From: Martelella lutilitoris
GTDB lineage: Bacteria > Pseudomonadota > Alphaproteobacteria > Rhizobiales > Rhizobiaceae
Length of the DNA stretch: 64,000 bases
Reading direction: 5' to 3'
Assembly: GCF_016598595.1 (NCBI RefSeq)
Contig: NZ_CP066786.1
Span: forward strand, 3,988,001 to 4,052,000
Shown: positions 42,330-50,502 of the stretch, piece by piece
Layout: the number at the start of each line of letters is the position of its first letter
How positions within the stretch are numbered: position 1 is the stretch's first letter
Notes under the pieces: generated by a model
The model's database searches: none
What the model was told of the DNA's origin: nothing
The model's input: only the letters and a program-made list of their open reading frames with translations
Translations under genes and position numbers: made by a program

Positions 42330-43700
42330 TCAGCGCTCCTCGCCCCTTTCAAGAAATTCCTCCGCAAGCGCCTTGTACCACTTGCCGGAATTCTTCAGCG
42401 TGCGCTCCTGGGTCTCATAATCGACATAGATCAGGCCAAAGCGCATCGCATAGCCCTCCGCCCATTCGAAATTGTCCATGAGGCTCCAGGCATAATAACC
42501 CTTGAGCGGTATGCCGGCCTCCACGAGGTCTGCGGCAATGGCGATATGGTCGGACAGGTATTCCGTGCGTGGCGCGTCATCGACCACGCCGTCAACGGGC
42601 GCCATGTTGTAGCACGCGCCGTTTTCGGTGATGTACATGTCCGGCAGGTCGTAACGCTGGTAGACCTGCTCGGTCAGCATCTTCATGGCCGGCGCGTGGG
42701 TTTCCCAGCCGATATCGGTGATCACGTTATAGACCGGCGCGCCGAAGCTGACCGCCGGAAATTCGGCGCCCGACGCGCTGTCATCGGCCACGCGCGACGG
42801 CATGTAGTAGTTCAGGCCCCACCAGTCGAGCTTGCCGCTAATCAGATCGAGATCGCCGTCCTCGATTACCGGCATCCGTTCTCCCAGCGCCGACATGAAG
42901 CCGTCCGGATAGGCGCCCTTGAACAGGGGATCGAGAAAGACGCCGTTGTTGAACTGGAAGCTGCGTTCGGCCGCAGCTCGGTCGGTATCCGTGTCGTTGA
43001 TCGGGTAGATCGCCTGCAGATTGAGCACGATGCCCGCCTTGACCTCGGGGGCTTCCTGACGGATCGCCTCAAGGCCGAGCCCGTGGGCGAGGTTGACGGT
43101 GTGGAGCGCCGCAAGGGCTGCATCCATGGATCTCTCGCCCGGCGCGTGGATGCCGTAGAGGTGGCTGAGCCAGACAATGCACCAGGGCTCGTTGAAAGTG
43201 GAAACCAGGTCCAGCCGGTCGCCGAACCGCTTCATCACAGTCTGCACATAGCGCTGATAGGCATAGGCCGTGGAGCGCGCCGTCCAGCCGCCCTCGCCTG
43301 CAAGCGTCAGCGGCAGGTCCCAGTGGTAGAGCGTCGCATTGGTCTTCAGCCCGCGCGCCTTGCAGCCGTCGATGAGCCGGTCGTAGAAATCAAGCCCCGC
43401 CTCGTTCACCGGTCCGCGACCGTCCGGAATGATGCGCGGCCAGGCGATCGAGAACCGGTAGGTCTCGACGCCGAGATCCTTCATCATGTCGAGATCGCTC
43501 TCAAGACGGTGGTAGTGGTCGCAGGCGACATCACCGGTGTCGCGGTTATGCACGCGGCCGGGCATATGGGAAAAGGCATCCCAGATGGAGGGTTTGCGCC
43601 CGTCCTCGCGCGCCGCGCCCTCGATCTGGTAGGAAGCGGTGGCAACGCCGAAAATGAAATCGTCCGGAAAACGACGGGCGAGCTGTTTCGGGTCGATCAT
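42330..43700 (-). CDS. Beta-glucosidase, glycoside hydrolase family 1
   Basis: A 456-residue cytoplasmic TIM-barrel enzyme. FIFGVATASYQIEGAA is the N-terminal GH1 signature, STFNEPW holds the acid/base glutamate and YITENGAC the nucleophile. It hydrolyses beta-glucosides or related glycosides. The ATG at 43700 follows AAGGATC; the frame extends further upstream without family features. It is the last gene in the strand order of an ABC sugar importer cluster, but a terminator at 43945 lies before it, so it probably also has its own promoter. Confidence 0.88.
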   Translation of the reverse strand: MIDPKQLARRFPDDFIFGVATASYQIEGAAREDGRKPSIWDAFSHMPGRVHNRDTGDVACDHYHRLESDLDMMKDLGVETYRFSIAWPRIIPDGRGPVNEAGLDFYDRLIDGCKARGLKTNATLYHWDLPLTLAGEGGWTARSTAYAYQRYVQTVMKRFGDRLDLVSTFNEPWCIVWLSHLYGIHAPGERSMDAALAALHTVNLAHGLGLEAIRQEAPEVKAGIVLNLQAIYPINDTDTDRAAAERSFQFNNGVFLDPLFKGAYPDGFMSALGERMPVIEDGDLDLISGKLDWWGLNYYMPSRVADDSASGAEFPAVSFGAPVYNVITDIGWETHAPAMKMLTEQVYQRYDLPDMYITENGACYNMAPVDGVVDDAPRTEYLSDHIAIAADLVEAGIPLKGYYAWSLMDNFEWAEGYAMRFGLIYVDYETQERTLKNSGKWYKALAEEFLERGEER

Positions 43701-43944
43701 GGTCGGTGATCCTTCAAGTGTCGGCCCGGCGAACAGCCTTGTCGGCCGCCGGACCGCATCATTGTCGTTTCGGCTGCGCGTCGGCGGATCTCGGCCTTGT
43801 CCGGACGGCGCGGCGGTTTTCGAAAGGTGATCTAGAGGAGTTGGGCGGGTTTGTACATAAACGCAAAGGCGAATCTGAAACGTTGCAGAAGTTCGATGTC
43901 CGGCGTTGCCGATTTGCGTCATCGCCTGACGGCGGTCAAGAAAA

Positions 43945-43975
43945 CGCCCCGCCCGAAAGGTCGTCCGGCGGGGCG
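43945..43975 (-). terminator. rho-independent terminator after the Gfo/Idh/MocA gene
   Basis: CGCCCCGCC (43945-43953) and GGCGGGGCG (43967-43975) form a 9-bp stem. On the minus strand it is followed by TTTTCTT. It is 19 bases past the dehydrogenase stop and separates that operon from the beta-glucosidase gene. Confidence 0.7.
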
Positions 43976-43993
43976 CGGGTATGTCTTGCCGGG

Positions 43994-45178
43994 TCAGACG
44001 TCGAGCCCGACCCATTTTCCGTCAGCCTTCGAGGAGGCAACGCAGGCCTCGATGAAGGCAAGGCCGATGACGCCGTCCTCGATCGTCGGATAGACCACGT
44101 CATCCGCCGTCTTGCCGTCGCGGAACGCCTTTATCGCCCGGGCGGCCTCGGTATAGATATTGGCGAAGCCCTCCAGATAGCCTTCAGGGTGGCCGGCCGG
44201 GATGCGCGATACGCGGGTGGACGCATCAAGCGCGCCGGCGCCGTTGCGCGACAGCAGGCGCTTCGGCTCGCCGAAGGGCGTGTACCACAGATAGTTCGGG
44301 TTTTCCTGCGCCCATTGGATGCCGCCCTTTGTGCCGCAGATCTTGATCTGCAGCCCGTTTTCGAAGCCTGGCGCCACCTGGCTTGCCCACAGCATGCCCT
44401 TCGGCCTCACTCCGTTCTTTTCCTTGAAGCGCAGCATGATATGGGCGTTGTCATCAAGCTGGCGACCCTCGACGAAGCTGTCGAGATCGGCGGCAAGGCT
44501 TTCCAGTTCCGCGCCGGAAACGAAAAGCGCCAGATTGAGCGCATGGGTGCCGATATCGCCGATCGCGCCGCCTGCGCCCGAGCGCTTCGGATCGGTGCGC
44601 CATTCCGCCTGTTTGGAGCCGGAGCGTTCGGCCGGCTCCGTCAGCCAGTCCTGCGGATATTCGGCGTGGATCAGGCGGATATCGCCGAGATCGCCGTTTT
44701 CGATCATGGCGCGGGCCTGCCGGATCATCGGATAGCCCGTGTAATTGTGGGTGAGGATGAACAGTGCATCGGCCTTGTCGGCGATCGCCTTCAGCGCCTT
44801 GGCTTCCTCAAGGCTGGACGTCACCGGCTTGTCGCAGATGACGTGGATGCCCTTTTCGAGAAAGGCCTTGGCCGGGCCGAAATGCATGTGATTGGGCGTG
44901 ACGATCGCCACCGCCTCGATGCCGTCCTCGCGCGCGGCTTCCTTCTCGGCCATTTCCTCGTAGGAGCCATAGGTGCGCTCGGGATCGAGACCGAGCTCCT
45001 TGCCCGAAGCGAGCGCCTTTTCCGGCGTCGACGACAGGGCGCCGGCGACGAATGTGTAGTGATCGTCGAGGCGCGATACCATGCGGTGCACGCCGCCGAT
45101 GAAAGCGCCGGACCCGCCGCCGACCATGCCGAGCCGAATGCGGCCCGAATAGATTTCGTCTTTGCCTTTGATTGCCAT
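43994..45178 (-). CDS. Gfo/Idh/MocA-family NAD(P)-dependent oxidoreductase
   Basis: A 394-residue dehydrogenase. It has a Rossmann N-terminus (LGMVGGGSGAFIGGVHRMVS), the sugar-binding CDKPVTSSLEEA (the family EKP motif with C-D in front), and GDIGTHALNLALF, which carries the catalytic GxxxxH-type block. Such enzymes oxidise sugars, inositols or amino sugars. It lies downstream of a sugar isomerase gene and an ABC importer on the same strand, so it probably acts on the imported sugar. CAGGAG precedes the ATG. Confidence 0.85.
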   Translation of the reverse strand: MAIKGKDEIYSGRIRLGMVGGGSGAFIGGVHRMVSRLDDHYTFVAGALSSTPEKALASGKELGLDPERTYGSYEEMAEKEAAREDGIEAVAIVTPNHMHFGPAKAFLEKGIHVICDKPVTSSLEEAKALKAIADKADALFILTHNYTGYPMIRQARAMIENGDLGDIRLIHAEYPQDWLTEPAERSGSKQAEWRTDPKRSGAGGAIGDIGTHALNLALFVSGAELESLAADLDSFVEGRQLDDNAHIMLRFKEKNGVRPKGMLWASQVAPGFENGLQIKICGTKGGIQWAQENPNYLWYTPFGEPKRLLSRNGAGALDASTRVSRIPAGHPEGYLEGFANIYTEAARAIKAFRDGKTADDVVYPTIEDGVIGLAFIEACVASSKADGKWVGLDV

Positions 45179-45214
45179 TGGAATATCTCCTGAATTGTCT
45201 TTGGCCGGGGGTAT

Positions 45215-45339
45215 CCCCTCATCCGGCTGCCGCCACCTTCTCCCCTGAGGGGAGAAGGGACCGCGTGGTTGGCTCTCTGCCTATCGCCCCGACCAGCAGA
45301 CCCCCTCGCCCCGGAGGGGAGAGGGCTGGGGTGAGGGGG
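45215..45339. repeat. rhizobial-type intergenic palindromic repeat element
   Basis: The element begins CCCCTCATCCGGCTGCCGCC and ends GGGCTGGGGTGAGGGG, so its ends are inverted copies of each other. Inside are two hairpins, CTTCTCCCC-TGA-GGGGAGAAG and CCCTCGCCCC-GGAGGGGAGAGGG. This composition is typical of the short palindromic repeats scattered between rhizobial genes. It sits within the operon, between the isomerase and dehydrogenase genes. Confidence 0.6.
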
Positions 45340-45370
45340 AGGCCATCGCCCAGTGATACCGTAAGCGAGA

Positions 45371-46423
45371 CTAGAGCCCCAACATCCGCTTGTTGGCTGC
45401 CTCGTCCGTTCCGCCGCCGGCGAAGTCGTCAAAGGCTTTCTCGGTCACGCGAATGATGTGGTCCTTGACGAACTGGGCGCCTTCACGCGCTCCGTCCTCG
45501 GGGTGTTTGAGGCAGCATTCCCATTCGACCACGGCCCAGCCGTCGAAGTCGTTGGCCGCCATCTTCGAAAAGATCGCCTTGAAGTCCACCTGGCCATCAC
45601 CCAATGAACGGAACCGTCCGGCGCGGTCGACCCAGCCCTGATAGCCGGAATAGACGCCCTGACGACCGGTCGGGTTGAACTCCGCATCCTTGACGTGGAA
45701 CATCCTGATGCGGTCCTTGTAGATGTCGATATTGTCGAGATAGTCGAGGCACTGCAGCACGTAATGCGACGGATCGTAGAGCATGTTGGCGCGCGGATGC
45801 TGGTCGAGCCGGTCGAGGAACATCTCGAAGGTCACGCCGTCATGCAGGTCCTCGCCGGGATGGATTTCGTAGCAGATATCGACGCCGTTCTCGTCCGCAT
45901 GATCGAGGATCGGCTTCCAGCGGCGGGCGAGCTCCTCGAAGGCGGTCTCGATCAGGCCCGCCGGGCGCTGCGGCCAGGGGTAAAGGAAGGGCCATGCCAG
46001 TGCGCCGGAAAAGGTCGCATGCGCGTTTATGCCCATATTTTTCGAGGCGGTGATCGCCATCATCACCTGGTTGACGGCCCATTCCTGCCGCGCCTTCGGA
46101 TTGCCGCGCACTTCCGGCGCCGCAAAACCGTCAAAGGCCTCGTCATAGGCCGGATGGACGGCGACGAGCTGGCCCTGGAGGTGGGTTGAAAGCTCGGTGA
46201 CCTCGACGCCGTTCTCGCGCGCCTGGCCCTTGAAATCGTCGCAATAGTCTTTCGATTCGGCCGCCTTCTTCAAATCAAACAACTGTCCGGCCCAGGACGG
46301 CACCTGCACGCCCTTGTAGCCGCAATCGGCCGCCCATTTCGTGATCGCGTCCCAGCTGTTGAACGGCGCCTCGTCGCCTGCGAACTGGCCGAGGAAAAGG
46401 CCCGGCCCCTTAATCGTTTTCAT
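45371..46423 (-). CDS. Sugar phosphate isomerase/epimerase (AP endonuclease 2-like TIM barrel)
   Basis: A 350-residue xylose-isomerase-like TIM barrel. Metal-site blocks include ICYEIHPGEDLHDG (a glutamate and histidine ligand), NMLYDPSHYVLQ (aspartate and histidine) and RIRMFHVKDAEF. The ATG at 46423 follows GGGAG at 8 bases. Genes of this family are commonly paired with Gfo/Idh/MocA dehydrogenases in inositol or keto-sugar pathways, as here. The substrate cannot be read from the sequence. Confidence 0.82.
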   Translation of the reverse strand: MKTIKGPGLFLGQFAGDEAPFNSWDAITKWAADCGYKGVQVPSWAGQLFDLKKAAESKDYCDDFKGQARENGVEVTELSTHLQGQLVAVHPAYDEAFDGFAAPEVRGNPKARQEWAVNQVMMAITASKNMGINAHATFSGALAWPFLYPWPQRPAGLIETAFEELARRWKPILDHADENGVDICYEIHPGEDLHDGVTFEMFLDRLDQHPRANMLYDPSHYVLQCLDYLDNIDIYKDRIRMFHVKDAEFNPTGRQGVYSGYQGWVDRAGRFRSLGDGQVDFKAIFSKMAANDFDGWAVVEWECCLKHPEDGAREGAQFVKDHIIRVTEKAFDDFAGGGTDEAANKRMLGL

Positions 46424-46605
46424 GGTGCTTTCTCCCGGAAAGACTGGATAGCTGATTGTGCCGCAAAGCCGGGCGAAGCCCGCCCGGAACGGCCTTACGA
46501 AATGGCCGGCGAAACGGCCCCGCGCGCTCCGCAGGGCCGAGACGGTCCGCCGGTCGAAAACCGTCCCGCCTCTGATGAATGTGCGGACGGCTTTCCAATT
46601 TTCAA

Positions 46606-46635
46606 GCGATCCCGGAAAAGGCTCTCCGGGATCGC
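46606..46635 (-). other. intercistronic hairpin after the binding-protein gene
   Basis: GCGATCCCGG (46606-46615) and CCGGGATCGC (46626-46635) form a perfect 10-bp stem with a 10-base loop, 48 bases past the binding-protein stop. The sequence after it on the minus strand (TTGAAAATT) is not a full T run. It probably stabilises the upstream message or causes partial termination, giving more binding protein than enzyme. Confidence 0.55.
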
Positions 46636-46682
46636 CGATCCCTTCAGGTTCGCCCGGAAGCCGGGCGGCCGCTTCCCGGTCC

Positions 46683-47627
46683 TCAGTAGGGCGAATCCGG
46701 GAAGTAGTAGTTCTCGGCATTTTCCGGCGTCACCAGCGTGGCGTCGAGAATATAGCTTCCGGCAATCGGCACCTGGTCCATCATGCCAGCCACCGTCAAC
46801 TCCATCGCCGTGCCGATCATCGCCGGCGGATAGAGAACGTCGACCGGGATCATCGGATCGCCGTCCATGACCTTCTTGATCATGTCCTTCGAGCCGGCCC
46901 CGCCGATGACATACTGGATGTCGTCGCGGCCCGACTGCTCGATCGCCTGCAGCACGCCAACAACCATGTCGTCATCCTGGGCCCAGACAACGTCGATCTT
47001 CGGATATTTGGTCAGATAGTCCTGCATGACCCGGAAGGCATCGTCGCGGTTCCAGTTGCCGAACTGCTTCTCCAGAACCTCGACATTGGTGCCTTCCAGC
47101 GCCGCATCAAAGCCGTCCTGGCGCTGCTGGTCGATCGGGATCGGCAGACCGCGGATGACGACCACCTGGGCATCCGGCGTGGTATCGGCAATATATTCGC
47201 CGGCGACCGCACCGAGCGCAGGATTGTTGCCGGCCACATAGAGGTCACGCACCGAATTGTCGTTGTTGGAGGGGGCGCGGTCGACGAGCGTGACGAAAGT
47301 GCCTTCCATCTTGACCTGCATGATGGCGTTGACCAGCGGATCCGGGTCGGTCGGCAGGATGACCAGCGCGTCAATGCCTTGCACGGCCAGATCCTGTACG
47401 GCATTCGCCTGGCTTGCCGGATCGGGCGAGGTTTTGACGATCACATTGAGGTCGTCATATTCCTCCATCAGTTTCTCGGCCACGCGTTCGGCATGGTAGA
47501 CGATGCCCGCCGTCCAGCCGTGGTCGGCTGCCGGAATGGAGACGCCAACCGTCAGCGCCTGAGCCTGGGTGACGCCGGCAAGCGAGGTCGCCGCCAGCAA
47601 TGTTGCGCCCATAACCAGATTTTTCAT
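46683..47627 (-). CDS. Ribose-type ABC transporter sugar-binding protein (RbsB family)
   Basis: A 314-residue periplasmic protein with a signal peptide (MKNLVMGATLLAATSLAGVTQAQA). Mature blocks are VGVSIPAADHGWTAGIVYHAE, GIDALVILPTDPDPLVNAI, VTLVDRAPSN and VVWAQDDDMVVGVLQAIEQ, as in RbsB/XylF-type sensors. I prefer the ATG at 47627, with GGGAGG at 7 bases, over upstream starts. It delivers a monosaccharide to the permease encoded just upstream. Confidence 0.87.
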   Translation of the reverse strand: MKNLVMGATLLAATSLAGVTQAQALTVGVSIPAADHGWTAGIVYHAERVAEKLMEEYDDLNVIVKTSPDPASQANAVQDLAVQGIDALVILPTDPDPLVNAIMQVKMEGTFVTLVDRAPSNNDNSVRDLYVAGNNPALGAVAGEYIADTTPDAQVVVIRGLPIPIDQQRQDGFDAALEGTNVEVLEKQFGNWNRDDAFRVMQDYLTKYPKIDVVWAQDDDMVVGVLQAIEQSGRDDIQYVIGGAGSKDMIKKVMDGDPMIPVDVLYPPAMIGTAMELTVAGMMDQVPIAGSYILDATLVTPENAENYYFPDSPY

Positions 47628-47708
47628 ACGCATTCCTCCCAAAATGGCGAACCGTTCAAGCCGTAAAGCGAGACGCGCGGGCGGTCCGCAATGCCCGCGA
47701 TCGCTTTT

Positions 47709-48710
47709 CTATTGCCTGCGGAGCAGCGAACGCTGCACCAGCATGGCAATGATGATGATCGCGCCCTGGATGGCGGCGATCAGATATTCGCTGATGAAGT
47801 TCGACAAGAGCATGATGTTGCCGACGATCTCCAGAATGAAGGCGCCGCAGATCGTGCCCCAGATGCGCCCGACACCGCCGCGAAGCGCCGTGCCGCCGAC
47901 GACGACGGCGGTGATCGCCTGCAATTCCCACAGCATGCCGGTGGTCGCCGAGGTTGAGCCGAGGCGCGGCACGTAGAACAGCACGGCAACCGCCACGCAG
48001 AGCCCCTGGATCAGATAGGTGATGATGCGCACATTGCGCACCGAAATGCCGGAATAGCGCGCCACTTCCTCGTTCGAGCCGACGGCAATCACATGCCGGC
48101 CATAGCGCGTGCGGTAGAGCACGAAGGCGCCGATCAGCGCGGTCGCGATGATGGCGATCACCGGCACCGGCACGCCGAGCACGGTGCCGAAATAGGCCGG
48201 CCGGTAGATCTGCTGCACCTCGAAATCGCGCACGGTGATCGCGCCGCCCTGCGACAGCCAGGTCGTCAGCCCGCGATAGATGCCCATCGTCCCGAGCGTG
48301 ACGATGAAGGGCTCGATCCGCCCGACCGTGGTGATCACGCCGTTCAAAAGCCCGCAGCCCATGCCGATCAGGATCGCCAGCACCATCGCCGCCACCAGAA
48401 GAAGGTAGGGGTTCGCGATCGCCGCCGAGTTGATGAACATGATCATCAGGCTGGCGACGAAGGCGACCATGGCGCCGACCGAAAGGTCAAGCCCGCCCGC
48501 CGAGATGACGAAAGTGGCGCCGACCGCGATGATGGCGATGAAGGCCGAGCGGGTGGCGACATTCATCAGATTGTTGACGGTCAGGAAGTTCGGGTTTGAA
48601 AAGGTGCCGAGCACCAGAAGCAGCGCCAGTGCCAGAAACGGCGCCATCACGCGCAGATCGATATTTCTCAGAAAGCCGGAACCGGCCTCGCCTTTCACGC
48701 TGTCACTCAT
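47709..48710 (-). CDS. Ribose-type ABC transporter permease (RbsC family)
   Basis: A 333-residue permease with about nine helices. SAGGLDLSVGAMVAFVASLMI is the family hallmark after the first helices; GLLNGVITTVGRIEPFIVTLGTMGIYRGL and AVVVGGTALRGGVGRIWGTI follow. Its ATG overlaps the stop of the ATPase gene, so the two are translated together. Confidence 0.88.
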   Translation of the reverse strand: MSDSVKGEAGSGFLRNIDLRVMAPFLALALLLVLGTFSNPNFLTVNNLMNVATRSAFIAIIAVGATFVISAGGLDLSVGAMVAFVASLMIMFINSAAIANPYLLLVAAMVLAILIGMGCGLLNGVITTVGRIEPFIVTLGTMGIYRGLTTWLSQGGAITVRDFEVQQIYRPAYFGTVLGVPVPVIAIIATALIGAFVLYRTRYGRHVIAVGSNEEVARYSGISVRNVRIITYLIQGLCVAVAVLFYVPRLGSTSATTGMLWELQAITAVVVGGTALRGGVGRIWGTICGAFILEIVGNIMLLSNFISEYLIAAIQGAIIIIAMLVQRSLLRRQ

Positions 48711-50248
48711 CTTGCGCCTGCCATCTCATGCCTGTTGCCGGCAACGCCCGTTGCCAGAACCACGATTTCATTCTCGTTCATGCCCTCGCCCGTCACCTCG
48801 CCGGCGATCTCGCCGGAACGCATCACCACGATCCGGTCGCAAAGCCCGATCAGTTCGGGCATCTCCGAAGAGATCACGATGATCGAATGGCCCGCCTTCG
48901 AAAGTTCGGCGATGAATTTATAGATCTGCTCCTTGTTGCCGATATCGATCCCGCGCGTCGGCTCGTCGATGATGACGATCTCGGGATCGAGCAGCATCAT
49001 TTTGGCAAGAAGCAGCTTCTGCTGGTTGCCGCCGGAAAGCTCGCCGGCGGCAAGCTCCTTCGAGCCGGTGCGAATGTCGAAATCGCGGATCGCGGCATCA
49101 AGCGCCTTGTCCTCCGCATTGCGGTCGACCATCAGCGCCTTGATGAAACGATCGAGTGCCGCAAGCGTCAGATTGGTCCGCAGATCCTTGGAGAGCAGCA
49201 GGCCCTTGCCCTTGCGGTCCTCGGAGAGATAGACGATGCCGGCTTTCAGCGCCGCGATCGGCGCGTTGAAATGCACCGCCTCGCCCTTCAGACGGACCGT
49301 GCCGCGCCCCGGGCGGAGGCCCAGAATGCCCTCCATCAACTCCGTGCGGCCGGCGCCGACGAGACCGGCAAACCCCAGGATCTCGCCCTTGCGCAACGTA
49401 AAGGATGCGTTTCTTGCATAACCCGGAACGGAGAAGTCCCCGATCTCGAGCACGGCCGCGCCGGCGTCGTCGTGCTTGCGGTCGGGATAGAGCTTGGAGA
49501 CGTCGCGCCCGACCATCAGGCGGGCCATGTCGGAGGGTTCAAGCTCGTCCGCTTCATGGGTCGCCACCTTGTGGCCGTCTCTGAGGACCGTCACCGTGTC
49601 GGCGATTTCCTTGACTTCATTCAGCCTGTGGGAAATGAACAGCACCGCCACGCCCCGGTCCCGGATCGCCCGCATCACCTTGAGCAACGCATCGGTTTCC
49701 ACCGGCGTCAGCGAGGCGGTCGGCTCATCGAAGATCACCACCCTGTGCGGCGTCAGCAGCACCCGAGCGATCTGCACAAGCTGGCGCTTGGCAATCGAGA
49801 GCCGGGCTACAGGCGTTTCGGGATCGATATCGGCGCCGAGTTCGCCGACCGCCTTTCGCGCCTCGGCATTCATCACCCGGTCGTTGACGGCGAGGCCGCG
49901 GCGGATTTCGCGACCGAGAAAGATATTCTGGGCAACGGTGAGATCGGGCGCGAGCAGGATTTCCTGGTGCACCAGCACGATCCCCTTGGCCTCGGCCTCC
50001 GTCGGATTGGCGAAGGAGACCGACTGGCCGTCGATCCTGATATCGCCGCCCGACGGCTTGAGATTGCCGGCCAGAAGCCGCATCAGCGTCGACTTGCCGG
50101 CGCCGTTTTCGCCGATGACGGCGTGAACCTCGCCGGCGCGCACCGCAAGGTCAATGCCGTGCAGTACCTCGATCGGACCGAAGGATTTGGTCAGTCCGGC
50201 GGTCTTGAGAAGAATATCATTCCCGCCGCGCTCGTTGTCGTCGCGCAT
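48707..50248 (-). CDS. Ribose-type ABC transporter ATPase with two nucleotide-binding domains (RbsA family)
   Basis: A 513-residue ATPase. The first domain has Walker A GENGAGKST and the signature-like LSIAKRQ. The second has a degenerate Walker A (GLVGAGRTE), LSGGNQQK and IIDEPTRGID, the standard RbsA/MglA asymmetry. The ATG at 50248 follows GGGGGAGG; the frame extends to 50332 without features. This is the first gene of the cluster, whose order ATPase-permease-binding protein-isomerase-dehydrogenase is unusual. No regulator gene is adjacent. Confidence 0.87.
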   Translation of the reverse strand: MRDDNERGGNDILLKTAGLTKSFGPIEVLHGIDLAVRAGEVHAVIGENGAGKSTLMRLLAGNLKPSGGDIRIDGQSVSFANPTEAEAKGIVLVHQEILLAPDLTVAQNIFLGREIRRGLAVNDRVMNAEARKAVGELGADIDPETPVARLSIAKRQLVQIARVLLTPHRVVIFDEPTASLTPVETDALLKVMRAIRDRGVAVLFISHRLNEVKEIADTVTVLRDGHKVATHEADELEPSDMARLMVGRDVSKLYPDRKHDDAGAAVLEIGDFSVPGYARNASFTLRKGEILGFAGLVGAGRTELMEGILGLRPGRGTVRLKGEAVHFNAPIAALKAGIVYLSEDRKGKGLLLSKDLRTNLTLAALDRFIKALMVDRNAEDKALDAAIRDFDIRTGSKELAAGELSGGNQQKLLLAKMMLLDPEIVIIDEPTRGIDIGNKEQIYKFIAELSKAGHSIIVISSEMPELIGLCDRIVVMRSGEIAGEVTGEGMNENEIVVLATGVAGNRHEMAGAR

Positions 50249-50502
50249 GGCCTCCCCCGCTCCACCGGAATGCGCTTCACCCGGCTTCCGTCTTTCCTCC
50301 CGGGCGCGCTCCACCGCACCCGACGGGTCCAACCGCGCGGCCTATGCTTCGCCGCGACAGGTCCCTACCCTTTGGTAGCAAGGTTAGCCGCGTTCTTGAT
50401 GTACGTAAACCATATTCTTGCGCATCGACGGTCGATGCGTTGTTTTTCCGACGCGCCGGCCGACATTCGGCAAGGCAAGAGCGAAGGAGATGGTGAGGAC
50501 GA

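Noticed and set aside
46424..46720. An N-terminal extension of the sugar isomerase to 46720.
   Set aside because: It crosses the intercistronic hairpin and shows no homology-like blocks; the ATG at 46423 has a proper ribosome site.
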